Assembly (NCBI RefSeq): GCF_947179515.1
Contig: NC_067495.1
Span: 25,180,216-25,244,215 of the forward strand
DNA length: 64,000 nt
Source: Apodemus sylvaticus
Taxonomy: Eukaryota; Chordata; Mammalia; Rodentia; Muridae
Direction: 5' to 3'
The notes below the pieces were generated by a model. It was not told the DNA's origin. It saw nothing but the letters and a program-made list of their open reading frames with translations, and made no database searches. Made by a program: the position numbers and the translations under genes. Shown in pieces: positions 10,553-21,402 of the stretch; within the stretch, counting starts at the first letter, position 1, and every line of letters begins with the position of its first letter.

Positions 10553-11110
10553 CCCACCCTAACTTTTGTCCAAAGCTCAGGAGCCACTGTGGAAGAGAGA
10601 GCCTGAAAGATTGTAAGAGCCAGAGGTCAGTGAGGAACAGAGCAAAACAATGTTTTCTGGGTGTGACAGAACCACTGTACTCATTAACTCACGGCAGATA
10701 CAGTTCCTGCACATGATCTGCTCAATATCAAGTCAATCAATGTTCTACTCTGGAGAAAGAAGGAGTTCATGAGCTCCTACCCTAAACTGAGGAGCTATGG
10801 CCAGGTGATACCTTCTGGATGAAGGAAATTGAAGGAAATTCTCTCCCCTCTAAGCATATGGTCCTTGGTAGTTTGAACATGCTCCACTGGATGGCCATAC
10901 ACCCAGGAATATATGAGTAGCATGAACTAAACTGAATGGATCTTTTTTTAAATAAGAGAAAAAAAACAAAACTTGAGAGGGTAGGGAGGTAGAGGTGGAT
11001 CTTGGAGGAGCTGGGGAAAGGAGAAGGGTAAGTATAAACAAATTAAATTACATAAAATTCTTAAAGAACTAATAAAATATTTTAAATAAAAATAAATAAA
11101 TGTAATAAAA
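10553..11110 (+). mobile_element. LINE-1 3' end (Lx/L1_Rod type), part 2
   Basis: Continues the L1 3' UTR broken at 10140: AAAGATTGTAAGAGCCAGAG, CACTGTACTCATTAACTCAC, CTGAGGAGCTATGGCCAGGT. It ends with the G-rich GGGAGGTAGAGGTGGATCTT tract and an AATAAAATATTTTAAATAAA tail near 11070-11100. Confidence 0.85.
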
Positions 11111-11129
11111 GGAAAAGCAATCTGTCTAG

Positions 11130-11205
11130 AGCTGGGGCTATACCTCAGTGCTAGGGTTCTTTCCTCTAGCATGTGCAAAGCCATGTTCTATCCTTAGCAT
11201 TGCAA
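11130..11205 (+). mobile_element. ID-type SINE
   Basis: tRNA-derived ID unit, diverged: GAGCTGGGGCTATACCTCAG, then TAGCATGTGCAAAGCC, with an A-rich tail (AAAAAAGAAAAAGAAAAG). It directly follows the L1 tail. Confidence 0.75.
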
Positions 11206-11379
11206 AAAAGAAAAAGAAAAGCAACTATAATTAATCTGCCTAATATAGAAACCAAATGTCATAGTAAGTGCTAAAAACAGTAGGATTTTCTGAAAAGAAA
11301 ATGAATTCATTTCTTTAAAGTAGTAAAATAAGTTTATATTTTCTTTCAGAAAGAAGGCCATCATTGAGAGACCAGAAAA

Positions 11380-11790
11380 GGAACAGTCCTTGTCAGGGAA
11401 TTTCCACAATGCAAGCCTAGTCCAGAATGCTTTCCATAAAGAAAACAGTAGCCCCTTTCTGGGGGAAATCCTAAGCAGCAGAACAATGTAACTGAGGGAG
11501 GCCAATCAAAATTAATTACAACCACAGAACTGTCAACCTCTAAGGTCAAGCTCTGCCCAGGATTTAATATTGGCCAATCAGGACTTCTTTAATTTACATG
11601 ACAGGGATTTCATAGTGCATCAGCCTAACCGAAAAGGAGATAGAACTCCAAAGAAAAGCATTCAGTCTGTTATTCCCCTTGCCTGGTCCTCCCTTGCAGT
11701 GTAGTAAATAAATTAGCCTTCTCTCCTGTTGTCTGACATGGGTGAATTCATTCACTGCTCTCAAGTCCCTACCATATTTATTGCATGTTA
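11380..11790 (+). mobile_element. Probable ERV-type solo LTR
   Basis: Two CCAAT-box motifs (GGCCAATC near 11499 and ATTGGCCAATCAGG near 11568-11581) are followed about 130 bases later by a polyadenylation-type AATAAATTAGCCTTCTCTCC (11707-11726) and a CT-rich U5-like end. The layout fits a gamma-type LTR in plus orientation. I could not fix the TG/CA ends or a duplication. No internal genes are present. Confidence 0.5.
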
Positions 11791-11894
11791 GATTCAGGAC
11801 AACGATATTACCATATATTAAGCAACAGTGGCACTTGTTGACTTTGCTTTTGACACAGCTCTCCTGCTAAAACTGATATCTGTACTCATGGATA

Positions 11895-12080
11895 TTTATG
11901 TGGAGATTAGAGGAACAAAAGTTTCAAGGCCAGCCAGGGCTGCACAGCAAGACCTTGTTTCAACATGGAATAAAAATAAAAATTCAAAAGGGCCAAGGAT
12001 GTAGTTCAATAGTAAAGCGCTTGTCTGGCATATGTGTACTGTCTTGGGTTCAATTCCCAGCACCAGAAAATGTTGTGTGG
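11895..12080 (+). mobile_element. B1 fragment followed by ID-type SINE
   Basis: A B1 3' part (CAAGGCCAGCCAGGGCTGCA, then AAGACCTTGTTTCA) has an A-rich tail. It is followed by an ID-like unit (GGATGTAGTTCAATAGTAAA, then GGGTTCAATTCCCAGCACC). The order B1-then-ID differs from the ID-then-B1 order of B4, so these are probably two insertions. Confidence 0.75.
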
Positions 12081-12370
12081 CCCTTCACCCATAGCTGACT
12101 TTAACCCCAACCACAAATAACTCTACAAGATTCTTATCCCAGCTGTGCCAGTGGCTTTAGTCATACACCAGCAGCAGCATTCACTTTTATAAATTAATGT
12201 CCTTCACATTGGCAAGCTTGACAGTTTCAGGCTGAAAACTATTTGCATCACAACACTGCATTTTACAACATAAACTTTGAACAACACAGTCACTTATCAA
12301 ATTCCTTTCTTAGACTAAACTCTTTCCTTTTCCTAAACTCTTTAACAGAGAATATTTAGCTAACTTATAT

Positions 12371-12455
12371 TTTACCATCAATGACTGCCATAACATAGAT
12401 ACCAATTAGCATTAGCTGAATATAATTGATGTTTTTTTCATTTAAGATCTTCATT
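12371..12455 (+). repeat. Direct duplication, copy 1
   Basis: CAATGACTGCCATAACATAG and the following ACATTTAAGATCTTCAT-type end are repeated about 314 bases downstream. Identity is about 80% by eye. Confidence 0.75.
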
Positions 12456-12684
12456 TAAAATCTTCACTTTCAAATGGTAGCTAACAAAGAGCCTAGCATG
12501 ATGTTTGATAGTGGACAGACTTTATTAGGTAATGAGTTTCTTCCTGCACTCTCAAAAGGCTCCACTGACTTTTGCTTCCATATCCAATTTATGAGTATTT
12601 TTATGATAAATAATTGAACTGCAAGGACTCACTAATGCTAATTACCAACATCTTTCCTGGGGGAATCTATGAGTTATTCCTCTC

Positions 12685-12765
12685 TTACCACCAATGACTG
12701 CCATAAAGTAGACAGCAATTGGTAGTGGTTGAATTGAATGTTGTTACATTTAAGATCTTCATCGT
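12685..12765 (+). repeat. Direct duplication, copy 2
   Basis: CAATGACTGCCATAAAGTAG to CATTTAAGATCTTCATC; partner of 12371-12455. It does not match a repeat family I recognise. Confidence 0.75.
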
Positions 12766-12950
12766 CAATATTGCTAGAATCACATCACACGTAACACCAT
12801 AATTAAATCATTAGCAAGGTCAGAAAGAGCATACAGATGCAACTTCAGGCACTTGTAGAATGTTTTGTGAGTGTTATTTGGGCTAAGGAATTGATATTCA
12901 AGTAAAACAAGATATTTATAACCTTTACGTGGACATTTGCAATAACTAGC

Positions 12951-13053
12951 TATCTCTCCCTCTCTCCCTCTTTTGGTGTTTCCCTCTCTCCCTCTTTCCT
13001 TCTCTCCTTCCCTCCCGCTTTCCTCTCTCCTTCCTTTGCTGTCTCTCTTCCTT
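12951..13053. repeat. CT/CCCT-rich low-complexity tract
   Basis: Runs of CTCTCCCTCT and CCTTCC. It accounts for the Lys/Glu/Arg-rich reverse frame at 12950-13150. Confidence 0.9.
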
Positions 13054-14111
13054 TCTGGGGATTATCTAGCCTTTTGACTTGTATGCGGACACTCTTCCAA
13101 AAGGCAGCCTTCAATACAGAGCCCTGGAACAGCAAAGTCTGTGGTCTCATTTAGAAGGCACCCTTCTAATAAAGTTTAGGAAGATGCAAGACAATGATCC
13201 TTTCTCATTCCCCTAGAATTTGAACACACAAATGTAAAAAGCACGTTAATTCTATTTGAAAAAAATAAGAAACACAAAATATCACAATAAGTGACATCAA
13301 CTCAAAGGCAGTTTAGGCCAATGAAGGAGCTGTGTTCCTTCACTGTTTGTTCTGGGAACTTTTCAATCACTTAGCATTGGCATAGCTTCAGAACAAAGAT
13401 AGTAATTACCAAATAAAAATTGCCTTCAGTGCATTGTCTGTGTTCACAGTTTGGCATGAACGGATTTATGATCCTTTCATTCCAATAGGAACTACCAGTC
13501 CGCCCTTCACTTCAAATAGCCTATTCATCTCAGCATAAAAACAGCTAAAATACTCTAGCAGAATATGCTGCCTCTGCAGCCAGGGTTGCAGACAGCAGGA
13601 GTCAGCTTCTTCCAGCAACCCCAAATATAACTGGCTTTGAGGAACTGCAAAACAAAAGCTCGAAAAAACACTTACATAATTTTTGAAAAACAGCAATTAT
13701 TTAGTTCCAGTTCCTTTGACTACTCTGTATCTTTATCCAAAATTAAATTAATTCTGTTGTGCACAAAATGGCCAAAATGCAATTTACCATAAGCGATTTG
13801 GGTTTAAATAATGATCCATGGCTGCTATTCAAGATACATAGATTGATATTTTCTATTCCTTGGAAGGCAATGTTAGAGAGTTCTGTTTGTGTTTGGCGTC
13901 ATGACGTTAAACAAAACAATAAAGAACCACTTTAAGAGAAACAAGCTAATTGGAGGTTGGAGGCAGTTCCCTTGTCTCCCAGTAACCAGAGTGGCAACAT
14001 GAAAAGATGCTTTTAAGATTCGAGGGCCCTTTTTTTCATGCCTTAACCTGTTGCTAAGCCTACGCATGACAACATGTTACTCTGTTGATCTTATTAAATC
14101 TTGATGTCTTT

Positions 14112-14341
14112 TCTTAGTTTGTATTTTAATTTTATGTGTATTTGTGGTTTGCCCGCATATATGTCTGTGGGCCATGTGTGTGCCATGTGTGTGCCATGTG
14201 TGTGCCTGGTGCCCACAGAGGCCAGAAGAGAGTGCCACATCCCCTGGACTAGTGAGTGGCCCTGTTGGTGTTGGGAATTGAACCCAGGTCCTCTGGAAGA
14301 GCAACAAGTGCTCTTAATCACTGAGCCATCTCTCCAAGCCC
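14112..14341 (-). mobile_element. B3 SINE, antisense
   Basis: Reverse-orientation B3: TGGTGCCCACAGAGGCCAGA, GGGAATTGAACCCAGGTCCT, and GCTCTTAATCACTGAGCCAT at the Pol III promoter end (right). Inside it the unit GCCATGTGTGT is present three times in tandem (about 14170-14202), a local expansion. Confidence 0.92.
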
Positions 14342-14483
14342 AGGATGCCTTTTAAAACTTTTACTTATTAAATATTTTTTTCAGTGGTATAGATTAAATC
14401 TTGTGATTTTTCTGCTTCTTCCTTAGAAGCTGAAATTAGAGAACTATGTAACTGGACCCAACTAGGATGTTATTTTTATTTTT

Positions 14484-14660
14484 GTTTGTTTGCTGAGACA
14501 TGGGTCACATGTATTTCAGGCTCAAATCTGCTATGTAGTCAAAGACAACCTTGAAATTCTTATCATCCTGCCTTGCTGTTTCCAAAGAGCTGGGATTACA
14601 GGCATGTACTACTACACACAGTTTTATGTAGTGTTTGTGATTGGATCCAAGGCTTTGGGG
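14484..14660 (-). mobile_element. B4 SINE, antisense, part 1 (split by a B1)
   Basis: B1-like half of a B4 in reverse (TGAGACATGGGTCACATGTA, AAGAGCTGGGATTACAGGCA). It reaches the insertion point at GGATCCAAGGCTTTGGGG (14643-14660). The ID-like half resumes at 14844. Confidence 0.8.
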
Positions 14661-14843
14661 TTTTGTTTGTTTGGTTGGTTGGTTTTGTTTTTTTGTTTTT
14701 TGTTTTTTGAGACAGGGTTTTTCTGTATAGCTCTGGCTGTCCTGGAACTCACTCTGTAGACCAGGCTGGCCTCGAACTCAGAAATCCACCTGCTTCTGCC
14801 TACCAAGTGCTAGGATTAAAGGTGTGCACCACCACTGCCCGGC
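14661..14843 (-). mobile_element. Young mouse-type B1 SINE inserted in B4
   Basis: Near-complete antisense B1. It starts with its T-rich tail (TTTTGTTTTTTGTTTTTTGA), then GACAGGGTTTTTCTGTATAG, CTCAGAAATCCACCTGC (mouse-type) and GTGCACCACCACTGCCCGGC. It is flanked by GGATCCAAGGCTTTG and GGATCCAGGGCTGTG, a diverged target-site duplication of about 15 bases. Confidence 0.93.
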
Positions 14844-14921
14844 TGGATCCAGGGCTGTGAGGCCTCGAGCATGCTAGGCAGGCCTTCTACCAACTGAGAC
14901 ACATCCCTGTCTCCTTCAGTT
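14844..14921 (-). mobile_element. B4 SINE, antisense, part 2
   Basis: ID-like promoter half of the B4 begun at 14484: CGAGCATGCTAGGCAGGCCT, then CTACCAACTGAGACACATCC. Confidence 0.8.
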
Positions 14922-14924
14922 TAT

Positions 14925-15097
14925 TTTGTTTTATTGGTTGGTTAAGGGGTGGGGATTGAAATAAAGTCTCACATAAGGTTAGGATGGCCTTGAACTTCCT
15001 ATACTAGAACCCAAGCTAGCCTCAAACTTGCACCAATCCTTCAGCCTCAGCCTCCAAAGTGCTAAGATTAGATGTAGTTCTCCGATGCCCAGCTAGT
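14925..15097 (-). mobile_element. Second B1/B4-type SINE, antisense, diverged
   Basis: GGATGGCCTTGAACTTCCTA, CTAGCCTCAAACTTGC, CAGCCTCAGCCTCCAAAGTG, then a degenerate GCCCAGCTAG end. It is older than the B1 at 14661. Confidence 0.7.
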
Positions 15098-15662
15098 ATG
15101 CTATCTTTTATTATTACTTTTACTCATTCACTTTACGTCCTGCTCACTGTACCCCTCCTGGTCACCCCCTTATACAATCCTTCCCCCATCACCATCCCCT
15201 TCTCCTCTGGGTGGGTGGGGTCACCCTGGGTATCCCTTTACCCTGGCACTTCAAGTCTCTGTGAAGCTAGGTGCCCCCTCTCCCACTGACGCCAGACAAG
15301 GCAGGTTAGGTAGAAGAACATATCCCACGATAGACAACATATTTTAGGATTGCCCTGCTCCAATTATTCTGGAACCACATGGAGACCAAGCTTCACATCT
15401 GCTACATATATGTGGGGAGGTCTAGGAGCAGTCCGCATATGTTCTTTGGTTGATGGTTCAGTTTCTGAGAGCCCCAGGGTCCAGGTTAGTTGGTTCTGTA
15501 TGTCTTCCTGTGGAAAGCCTATCTCCTTTGGGGCCCACAATCCTTCCTCCTATTCTTCCGTGAGTCCCCAAACTCCATCTACTGTTTCTCTGTGGGTATC
15601 TGTATCTGTCTGAGTCAGCTGATGGTTGAAGCCTCTCAGAGGACACCCATGCTAGATTAGGA
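15098..15662 (-). mobile_element. LINE-1 3' UTR, antisense
   Basis: Reverse counterpart of 440-975: CTCTGGGTGGGTGGGGTCAC, CTTCACATCTGCTACATATA, TGTCTGAGTCAGCTGATGG and the CTCAGAGGACACCCATGC end. It is 5'-truncated relative to a full L1. The forward frames across it are non-coding. Confidence 0.88.
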
Positions 15663-15842
15663 TGATATTTTTTAAATACTATTTTGAGAACCGTTCTTGA
15701 CCATCCCAGTCACAAACACAATTTCATGGAGAAATGATCTGGTGAGCCACTCGGCTACAGCTGGATGGGCTTCATAGTAATAATACTCTGCCTGTAAAAA
15801 TCCCCACAGAACATTAAACTTTTATCCCAGGACCACATATGA

Positions 15843-15850
15843 CCATGGGG

Positions 15851-15918
<68 letters not shown>
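15843..15918. repeat. (CT)n microsatellite
   Basis: About 37 uninterrupted CT dinucleotides between GGGGC and ACTGAAATATG. Confidence 0.97.
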
Positions 15919-15922
<4 letters not shown>

Positions 15923-16234
15923 AAATATGCAATAACTTCCAGACTCTAAGTCCCCCAAGCACTAGATGAGAGTGTGTCCACAGCTAACATTCCATAACTA
16001 ATTCTAGACTCAGTAGCCACTATATGAACTGGTAACCATTAGTCTCCGTCTGCCCAGTTGCTAAAGAGCCTGAGAACTTCTAAAACTCAGGGCAAGTTTT
16101 CCATAAAAGACCTTCCCCTACCTATTCATCTTCCATGGACATGAATCACCTACAATCCTCATGCATCAGGCCAATGTCTCCAGTCAAGCAAGAGTGTCCA
16201 AGGGTTGGAGGTGCCCTGGTAGATGTTGTTGATA
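15919..16234. other. Unassigned sequence
   Basis: I see nothing recognisable here. Confidence 0.4.
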
Positions 16235-16583
16235 CAGAATTACAACTCTCGCCTCAAAGGAAATAAGGGATTGTTTATTTTAGAACCAAATATAAGTGCC
16301 TATGGCTCTGGAACACAGGTTTATGACACCCGAAGTGCCATGTTTCAATATGGGAAGAGTTTCATGAAGTTTTACAGCAACAGAACAAAATAAGCTCATA
16401 TGTAGAGGCACTTTAAAATACATTGTAGGGCTGGAAAAAGTGCTTCATGGTTAAGAATATGTACTGCCTTTGCAGGACCAGAGTTCAGTTCCCAGAACAC
16501 ATGTCTGGCAGCTCACAACCACATGTAACTCCAGCTCCAGAGGATCTGATGATGCTGACCTTCATGAGAACCTGCATGCACAG

Positions 16584-16621
<38 letters not shown>

Positions 16622-16960
16622 AGGTAAATGGATTCCAGTAAAAAAGGGGAATCCCTGCTATAGTCTTTAGATGCTATCTGATAACATTCTTAGCCTTTGA
16701 GGTAAAGGCAACTAGTAAGTAGTCTACTCATACATTCCCAACAGACTTCACATGGTAGTCACAGGATGTTAAGTCAGACACAGAGATAGGAAATGAGTGG
16801 CTATTTAAAGGGGAATGAAGATAGCCCAAGCTAGTTTGGCTCCAGATCTGCAACATTCTAACCACAATCAATAATGTTTCAATCGGCCAATCACCTTTGT
16901 AGAATATTTACCTTGGCTGGGGCTTCTTTCTGGGAACTTTAGTTCACAATGTAGATTAAG
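16235..16960. mobile_element. Unclassified LTR-like repeat, copy 2 (split by a B3)
   Basis: 16235-16426 and 16646-16960 form one element. The left part includes ACACCCGAAGTGCCATGTTT and TGAAGTTTTACAGCAACAGA. The right part includes TCTGATAACATTCTTAGCC, AGTTTGGCTCCAGATCTGC and GGCTTCTTTCTGGGAACTTT. It matches 4041-4400. It is probably a rodent LTR of the RMER kind; the exact family is unknown to me. Confidence 0.6.
16427..16645 (+). mobile_element. B3 SINE with (CA)n tail
   Basis: GGGCTGGAAAAAGTGCTTCA, CCAGAGTTCAGTTCCCAGAA, CAGCTCACAACCACATGTAA, then (AC)n at 16587-16621. It interrupts the LTR-like element around it. Confidence 0.88.
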
Positions 16961-18624
16961 GGTTGGTTCTGAGGAATTGGTCTATAAATATAAAGCTACA
17001 ATATTTTACCCTAATCCCTATCTTTTCAATCTAATGCAAAGTATGCTTCTAAAAGATCTTCACCACTACCCACACATCTCTCAGGCCTTATCTGAACTTA
17101 GCCTGTCTGCTTTAAATCTTGGTTGCTCGTAGTTTACTCCCTCCACTTTCTCTCACTGGCACACCCAGAGCAGAGTTATTACTTACCACCAAATGCCAGT
17201 TCCATATCGAAAGTCTGATTCCTTCCTCTGCATTCTGTTCATCTCATTTGCAATTCTTGTTTTCTAGAATGCCTCTATCCTAACTTTTCATGGCTTTGAT
17301 TACTCTTCTCTGGACTCACTCCAAGTTTGACATATCTCCCTTGAACTGAAGTTCCCAGTTTGAATACAGTGCTTCCATGGAGATATGACTAATGACTAAT
17401 AAGGCACTGGCTCTTAAATCTGGCTGAACATCAGGATCATATTTTTTAAACTATGGATTACAAAATCCGACACAGCCATGTAATAAACATTACATTTTCT
17501 TAGACTTTCTGATCTTGTTAAGTAACAGGATTTCACTGAACCAAAGAACAGCTTTGGCCTTGTTCCTTATGAGGTTTGTGACTACAAGCAGCCAGCCACA
17601 ATCAGACTCTCTCAGATATTAACTTTCCTAAGTTAGAGAAGCTATCAGGAAAGAGAATCATGCTACAAAAACTATTGATTTTTTTCATCGGAATGGGTTC
17701 CTTCCAAAATTCCAGGCCCTTCTCAGTTTTTATCCAATTGGGAGACCTTTTCAGACCAATGCAACTCCCCCAGCAGCTCTGACAGCGCACACATTCTGAG
17801 GAGATTATGCCCACTAAATTGCTTTGCTAGTATTCTCTAAGCTTTTAGGTTGTGGGGTACTTCTTTTCTCCTATTACTGGAACCATATCAAATTCATTTC
17901 AACATAGCATTTGGAACAAGTGCTCACTATATTCTTCTACGTTCATTTCCACCAAACAGTAGCTCCTGTGGAGGTTCCTTCAGCATCATGGACACTTGGA
18001 ACCTGCCTGCCTCTACTACAAATGTTTTATACAATAGGTTGTTTTTAATTGAAAAGCATTATTTTTTTTCTGACATTTGGAAAATTTGAAGGTTATGCCT
18101 AAAATATGTCTACATTTCTGTTAGGGGTATTGTCAGTGATCTTCAATGAATACATCTTCAAAACACAAATGTGAGTAAGCCCTCTAGCTAACTAATTGAC
18201 TGCCTTACATATAAGGAAATTGAGGACCAAGGCATTAGAGTGATCCACACAAAGAAAAATGGGAAAATAAGTGAAGTTATGGACTAGCACAGGCCCGGGG
18301 TAGGTAGATAGCCAGCAATACAAAGTAAAATCCTCATACCACCATTGAAATCTTTAAAGACATGTTTTAGGAAGGGTGGAATATGCCAGCCAGAAAAAGT
18401 GGGGAGTGGTGCCCTCGGTAAGCTGAAGATTAACTGTGCTTTACTGTGTCGAGCACAATTTTAGTGACTAAGCACTTATGCAAACTGGGGTGAACTGACC
18501 CTGGGGAGATTCATAGTATTTGAATAAATTAGTTGATTGGGTATATTTTGACACAAGCTACTGCAAGTCCAAATGCTGGCCTAGTCCCAGTCATCATAGG
18601 CATCATATTAAAAATTAACAGTAA
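16961..18624. other. Unassigned, apparently unique sequence
   Basis: No repeat or gene is recognised in about 1.65 kb. The 70-residue reverse frame at 17602-17814 and the 79-residue forward frame at 17850-18089 have no known domain and no splice-site context that I can defend. Confidence 0.45.
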
Positions 18625-18775
18625 CTGACAGTGGTGGTGCATATGTTTAGTCCCAACACTTGGGAGGCAGAGGCAGATAGATCTCTGTGAGGTTGAGGCC
18701 AGCCTGGTCTACAGAGTGAGTTCTAGGTCAGCCAAGGCTACACAGAGAAACCCTGTCTTAAAGAAAGAGAGAGGG
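18625..18775 (+). mobile_element. B1 SINE
   Basis: Near-complete B1: GACAGTGGTGGTGCATATGT, CACTTGGGAGGCAGAGGCAG, GAGGCCAGCCTGGTCTACAG, CTACACAGAGAAACCCTGTC, then an A/G-rich tail. Confidence 0.93.
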
Positions 18776-20295
18776 AGGCAATAAAAGGTAACAAGGAAGA
18801 TTTACATTCCTTTGGCCACATTTTGGCAACATATATTCCTTTAGCAAGATGTCAGGTTTTCTCCTGAAAACTGGCTTCCATCGTGGTCTTTTTTGCTAGC
18901 CTTGTATACTTTGTACTTTGGATCATCTTGGTATTATTGCTGCCACTGCTGTTTCTATCACTATTAGATACTGAGACATTTGTCCTCCAAGCAGGCTTTC
19001 ACCTGGTTAAGTTAGCCTAGTGAGTTAGATTCAAAAGAAACTCCCTATAAGGAAGGAACTTCAAGCATGCACACAATTCCATTTCAGTGAACCTGGGCCC
19101 CTGGAACACAAAAAGGCTGCTTAATATTATTTACCCAAATTTCAGGGAAGAAGAAAAATCAAAAGGAAACATCAACCGAGTGTGTAAGAATGTAAGTGGT
19201 ACTTTTTAGAGGAGGCTCCCAAAGCCATGTTAAACCTCCTCACCCCAAAGCAACAGTTGATAAGTGACCCATGTTGGGATTCACAGGTGCTGCTCAGAGA
19301 AAGTGTGGCTTCTTTGGTATCTCGTGTCTACAAAACTCTTCAAGCCCAACTGCAAATGAGTCAGCAGAGTTTTCTGGAACAACCAAGGAGAGGATATTGC
19401 CTTTGGGAGACTATTTATTTGGTTGCTACATAATACTCTAGGTTAATTAGGAGAAAGAATGAGTGAGGCTCTTTGGAAAAAGTGAGAGCAGCTTGAAGCC
19501 TTCCCCCACCCCTGAGCTAATGCAGGAAGATACATTCCAGTTCTGTGTTATTCATTATGTTGAGGGGGTGTAAGAAAATGACATCAACCAAATATTATTA
19601 CAAAATCTTTGATCATATTGGCCCAGATATCAGTTACATAAAGTCAAGATTACAGAAGAAAAAAAGAATTGGCTCAATATTTGAATCTACCCTTCATATT
19701 TCTAAGTATCATACACATCCAGTGTGGATCCATTATGTCAAGATATGCATCAAGAGACAATTCTAGCCAACATACAAATTAAAATGGCTTAGGGACATCT
19801 TTTCTCATTTTTTGGACTCTTCTGATACCTGGCAAAGTGACAAGGGTGGAGGGTAAATGTTTTCAATATGCTCAGGGAACTGAGTTACTAGTAATGATTG
19901 TAGTGATTACTTGAGAACCTTTGGTCTCAAAGAAAGAAAAAGATGGAAGCAGCAAGGAAGGAATCACCTGATTTGGAGAATCTATCTGTCTTCATACAAC
20001 ATCCTTAGACGCTGCTCCTAAAACTATTTCATCTTTCTTCTCTGTCATCAGTTGCCCCAATTATATATTGGTCCTTTCCCTTCCATATATAAAGCCTTAC
20101 ATATTCAGCATCAGCTTAACCTTACTTCAGTCATTCTCTTTCCCCAAAACGGTTTTGTTTTAACCATAAATATTTAATTATCCATGTCTGAAAACAATAG
20201 TCACTCAAGAAAATACAACCAGACTAGGAACATATTTCCCTCACATGAGTTCCATCCCCAGGATAAGAAATGTATATAAATGTACAAATATCTGG

Positions 20296-20338
<43 letters not shown>

Positions 20339-21124
20339 AAAATGCATTTATCACAAGTAAAATATTGCAATTTTTATCAAAGTCTACTTCTTACCGACTC
20401 TGGATTTCTCACTAGAAAAGATAGTATAAACTAACCAGATACCAAAATGAAAGGATGGCTTGGTCCTTTTCTTTGGCCATGTATCCAAATAAAGAAGATG
20501 TGTCCACCCCCATGCTCTCAGGAGGGATAATGTGGTGTCTGGGCATGAAAGAATAAGCAGAAATTACCATCCCTTTTCAGTGCTGTGCTGGAAACACTGA
20601 ACCTGGAAGCTGCACTCAGATAGGTAGGCCTGAGGATTGCTTATGTGGTTTAGAAGAAAAGATACACTGATTCCACTTATAGTGGAGGCTTAAAACAAGA
20701 AGTCATTCCTTCAATATTGATTACAGGACAAGGAGTATTGTAAATGAGACTGGCTTTCCAGAAATGCCTTAGTTTCATAGAAAAAGAAAGCAGACCATCT
20801 CTGGAAAACTATCCCAGAGGTATGCACACCTCCCTAGCCCAATATCTAACCAATGGCCAGCAGGCCACATCCTGACCAGGATAGCTGTGAATGAAGCCCC
20901 AAACAGAACTGCAAATATATTGAAAACATTATGATTCTTAACATTTATTTCTGTAACTCCACTGCACCACCCTGAAGAATGAACTCTGTAGATGACAATT
21001 GTTGTATAAAATATCAAAAGATTGAGTACATCTGGAACTTAAGCTAAAGAAGTGCCTTTAAGGCCCTTACACTTGTTTTATGTGCACTGATTTTTTTTAG
21101 AGAGTTTGAAAAAAATTGCACCAG
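18776..21124. other. Unassigned sequence with one (TA)n
   Basis: About 2.3 kb with no recognisable gene. Frames at 19227-19433, 19545-19766 and 20775-21017 (reverse) are short and lack domains. (TA)n lies at 20299-20334. Confidence 0.45.
20299..20334. repeat. (TA)n microsatellite
   Basis: Eighteen uninterrupted TA dinucleotides preceded by GGATTT. Self-complementary. Confidence 0.95.
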
Positions 21125-21268
21125 GAGACTTGCTGGACCCCCAAGATTTCTCAGACACTGAACTACAAACCAAGCAGCATGCACTAGCTGGTTCAAGCCC
21201 CCCCCCAGATACATATATAGCAGAGGACTGCCCAGTCTGGCCTCAATGAGAGAAGTCACACCACCTAA
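21125..21268 (+). mobile_element. LINE-1 3' UTR fragment
   Basis: CTCAGACACTGAACTACAAA, GCAGAGGACTGCCCAGTCTG and CACCTAACCCTTGAGA match the murine L1 3' UTR. It ends at the compound microsatellite. Confidence 0.8.
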
Positions 21269-21276
21269 CCCTTGAG

Positions 21277-21327
<51 letters not shown>

Positions 21328-21361
21328 TATGTATATATATATATATATGTACACACACACG

Positions 21362-21402
<41 letters not shown>
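21277..21402. repeat. (AT)n(GT)n-(AT)n-(AC)n(AT)n self-complementary microsatellite
   Basis: (AT)9 at 21277-21294, (GT)15 at 21295-21324, a short bridge with (AT)9 at 21333-21348, (AC)17 at about 21351-21384, (AT)9 at 21385-21402. The outer AT-GT and AC-AT blocks are reverse complements, giving arms of about 48 bases with an AT-rich loop. Confidence 0.95.

Larger units (their letters stand above)
12081..14111. other. Mostly unassigned AT-rich sequence
   Basis: No gene is visible. It holds a duplicated block (12371-12455 / 12685-12765), a CT-rich tract (12951-13053) and a repeat-free stretch at 13690-14060 with a 10-base palindrome CGTCATGACG at 13898-13907. Confidence 0.5.

Noticed and set aside
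12000..12063. Possible tRNA gene (good A- and B-box-like motifs)
   Set aside because: The sequence is an ID-type SINE with no cloverleaf acceptor pairing and an A-rich context.
15350..15613. 87-residue Ser-rich frame
   Set aside because: It lies entirely in an antisense L1 3' UTR.
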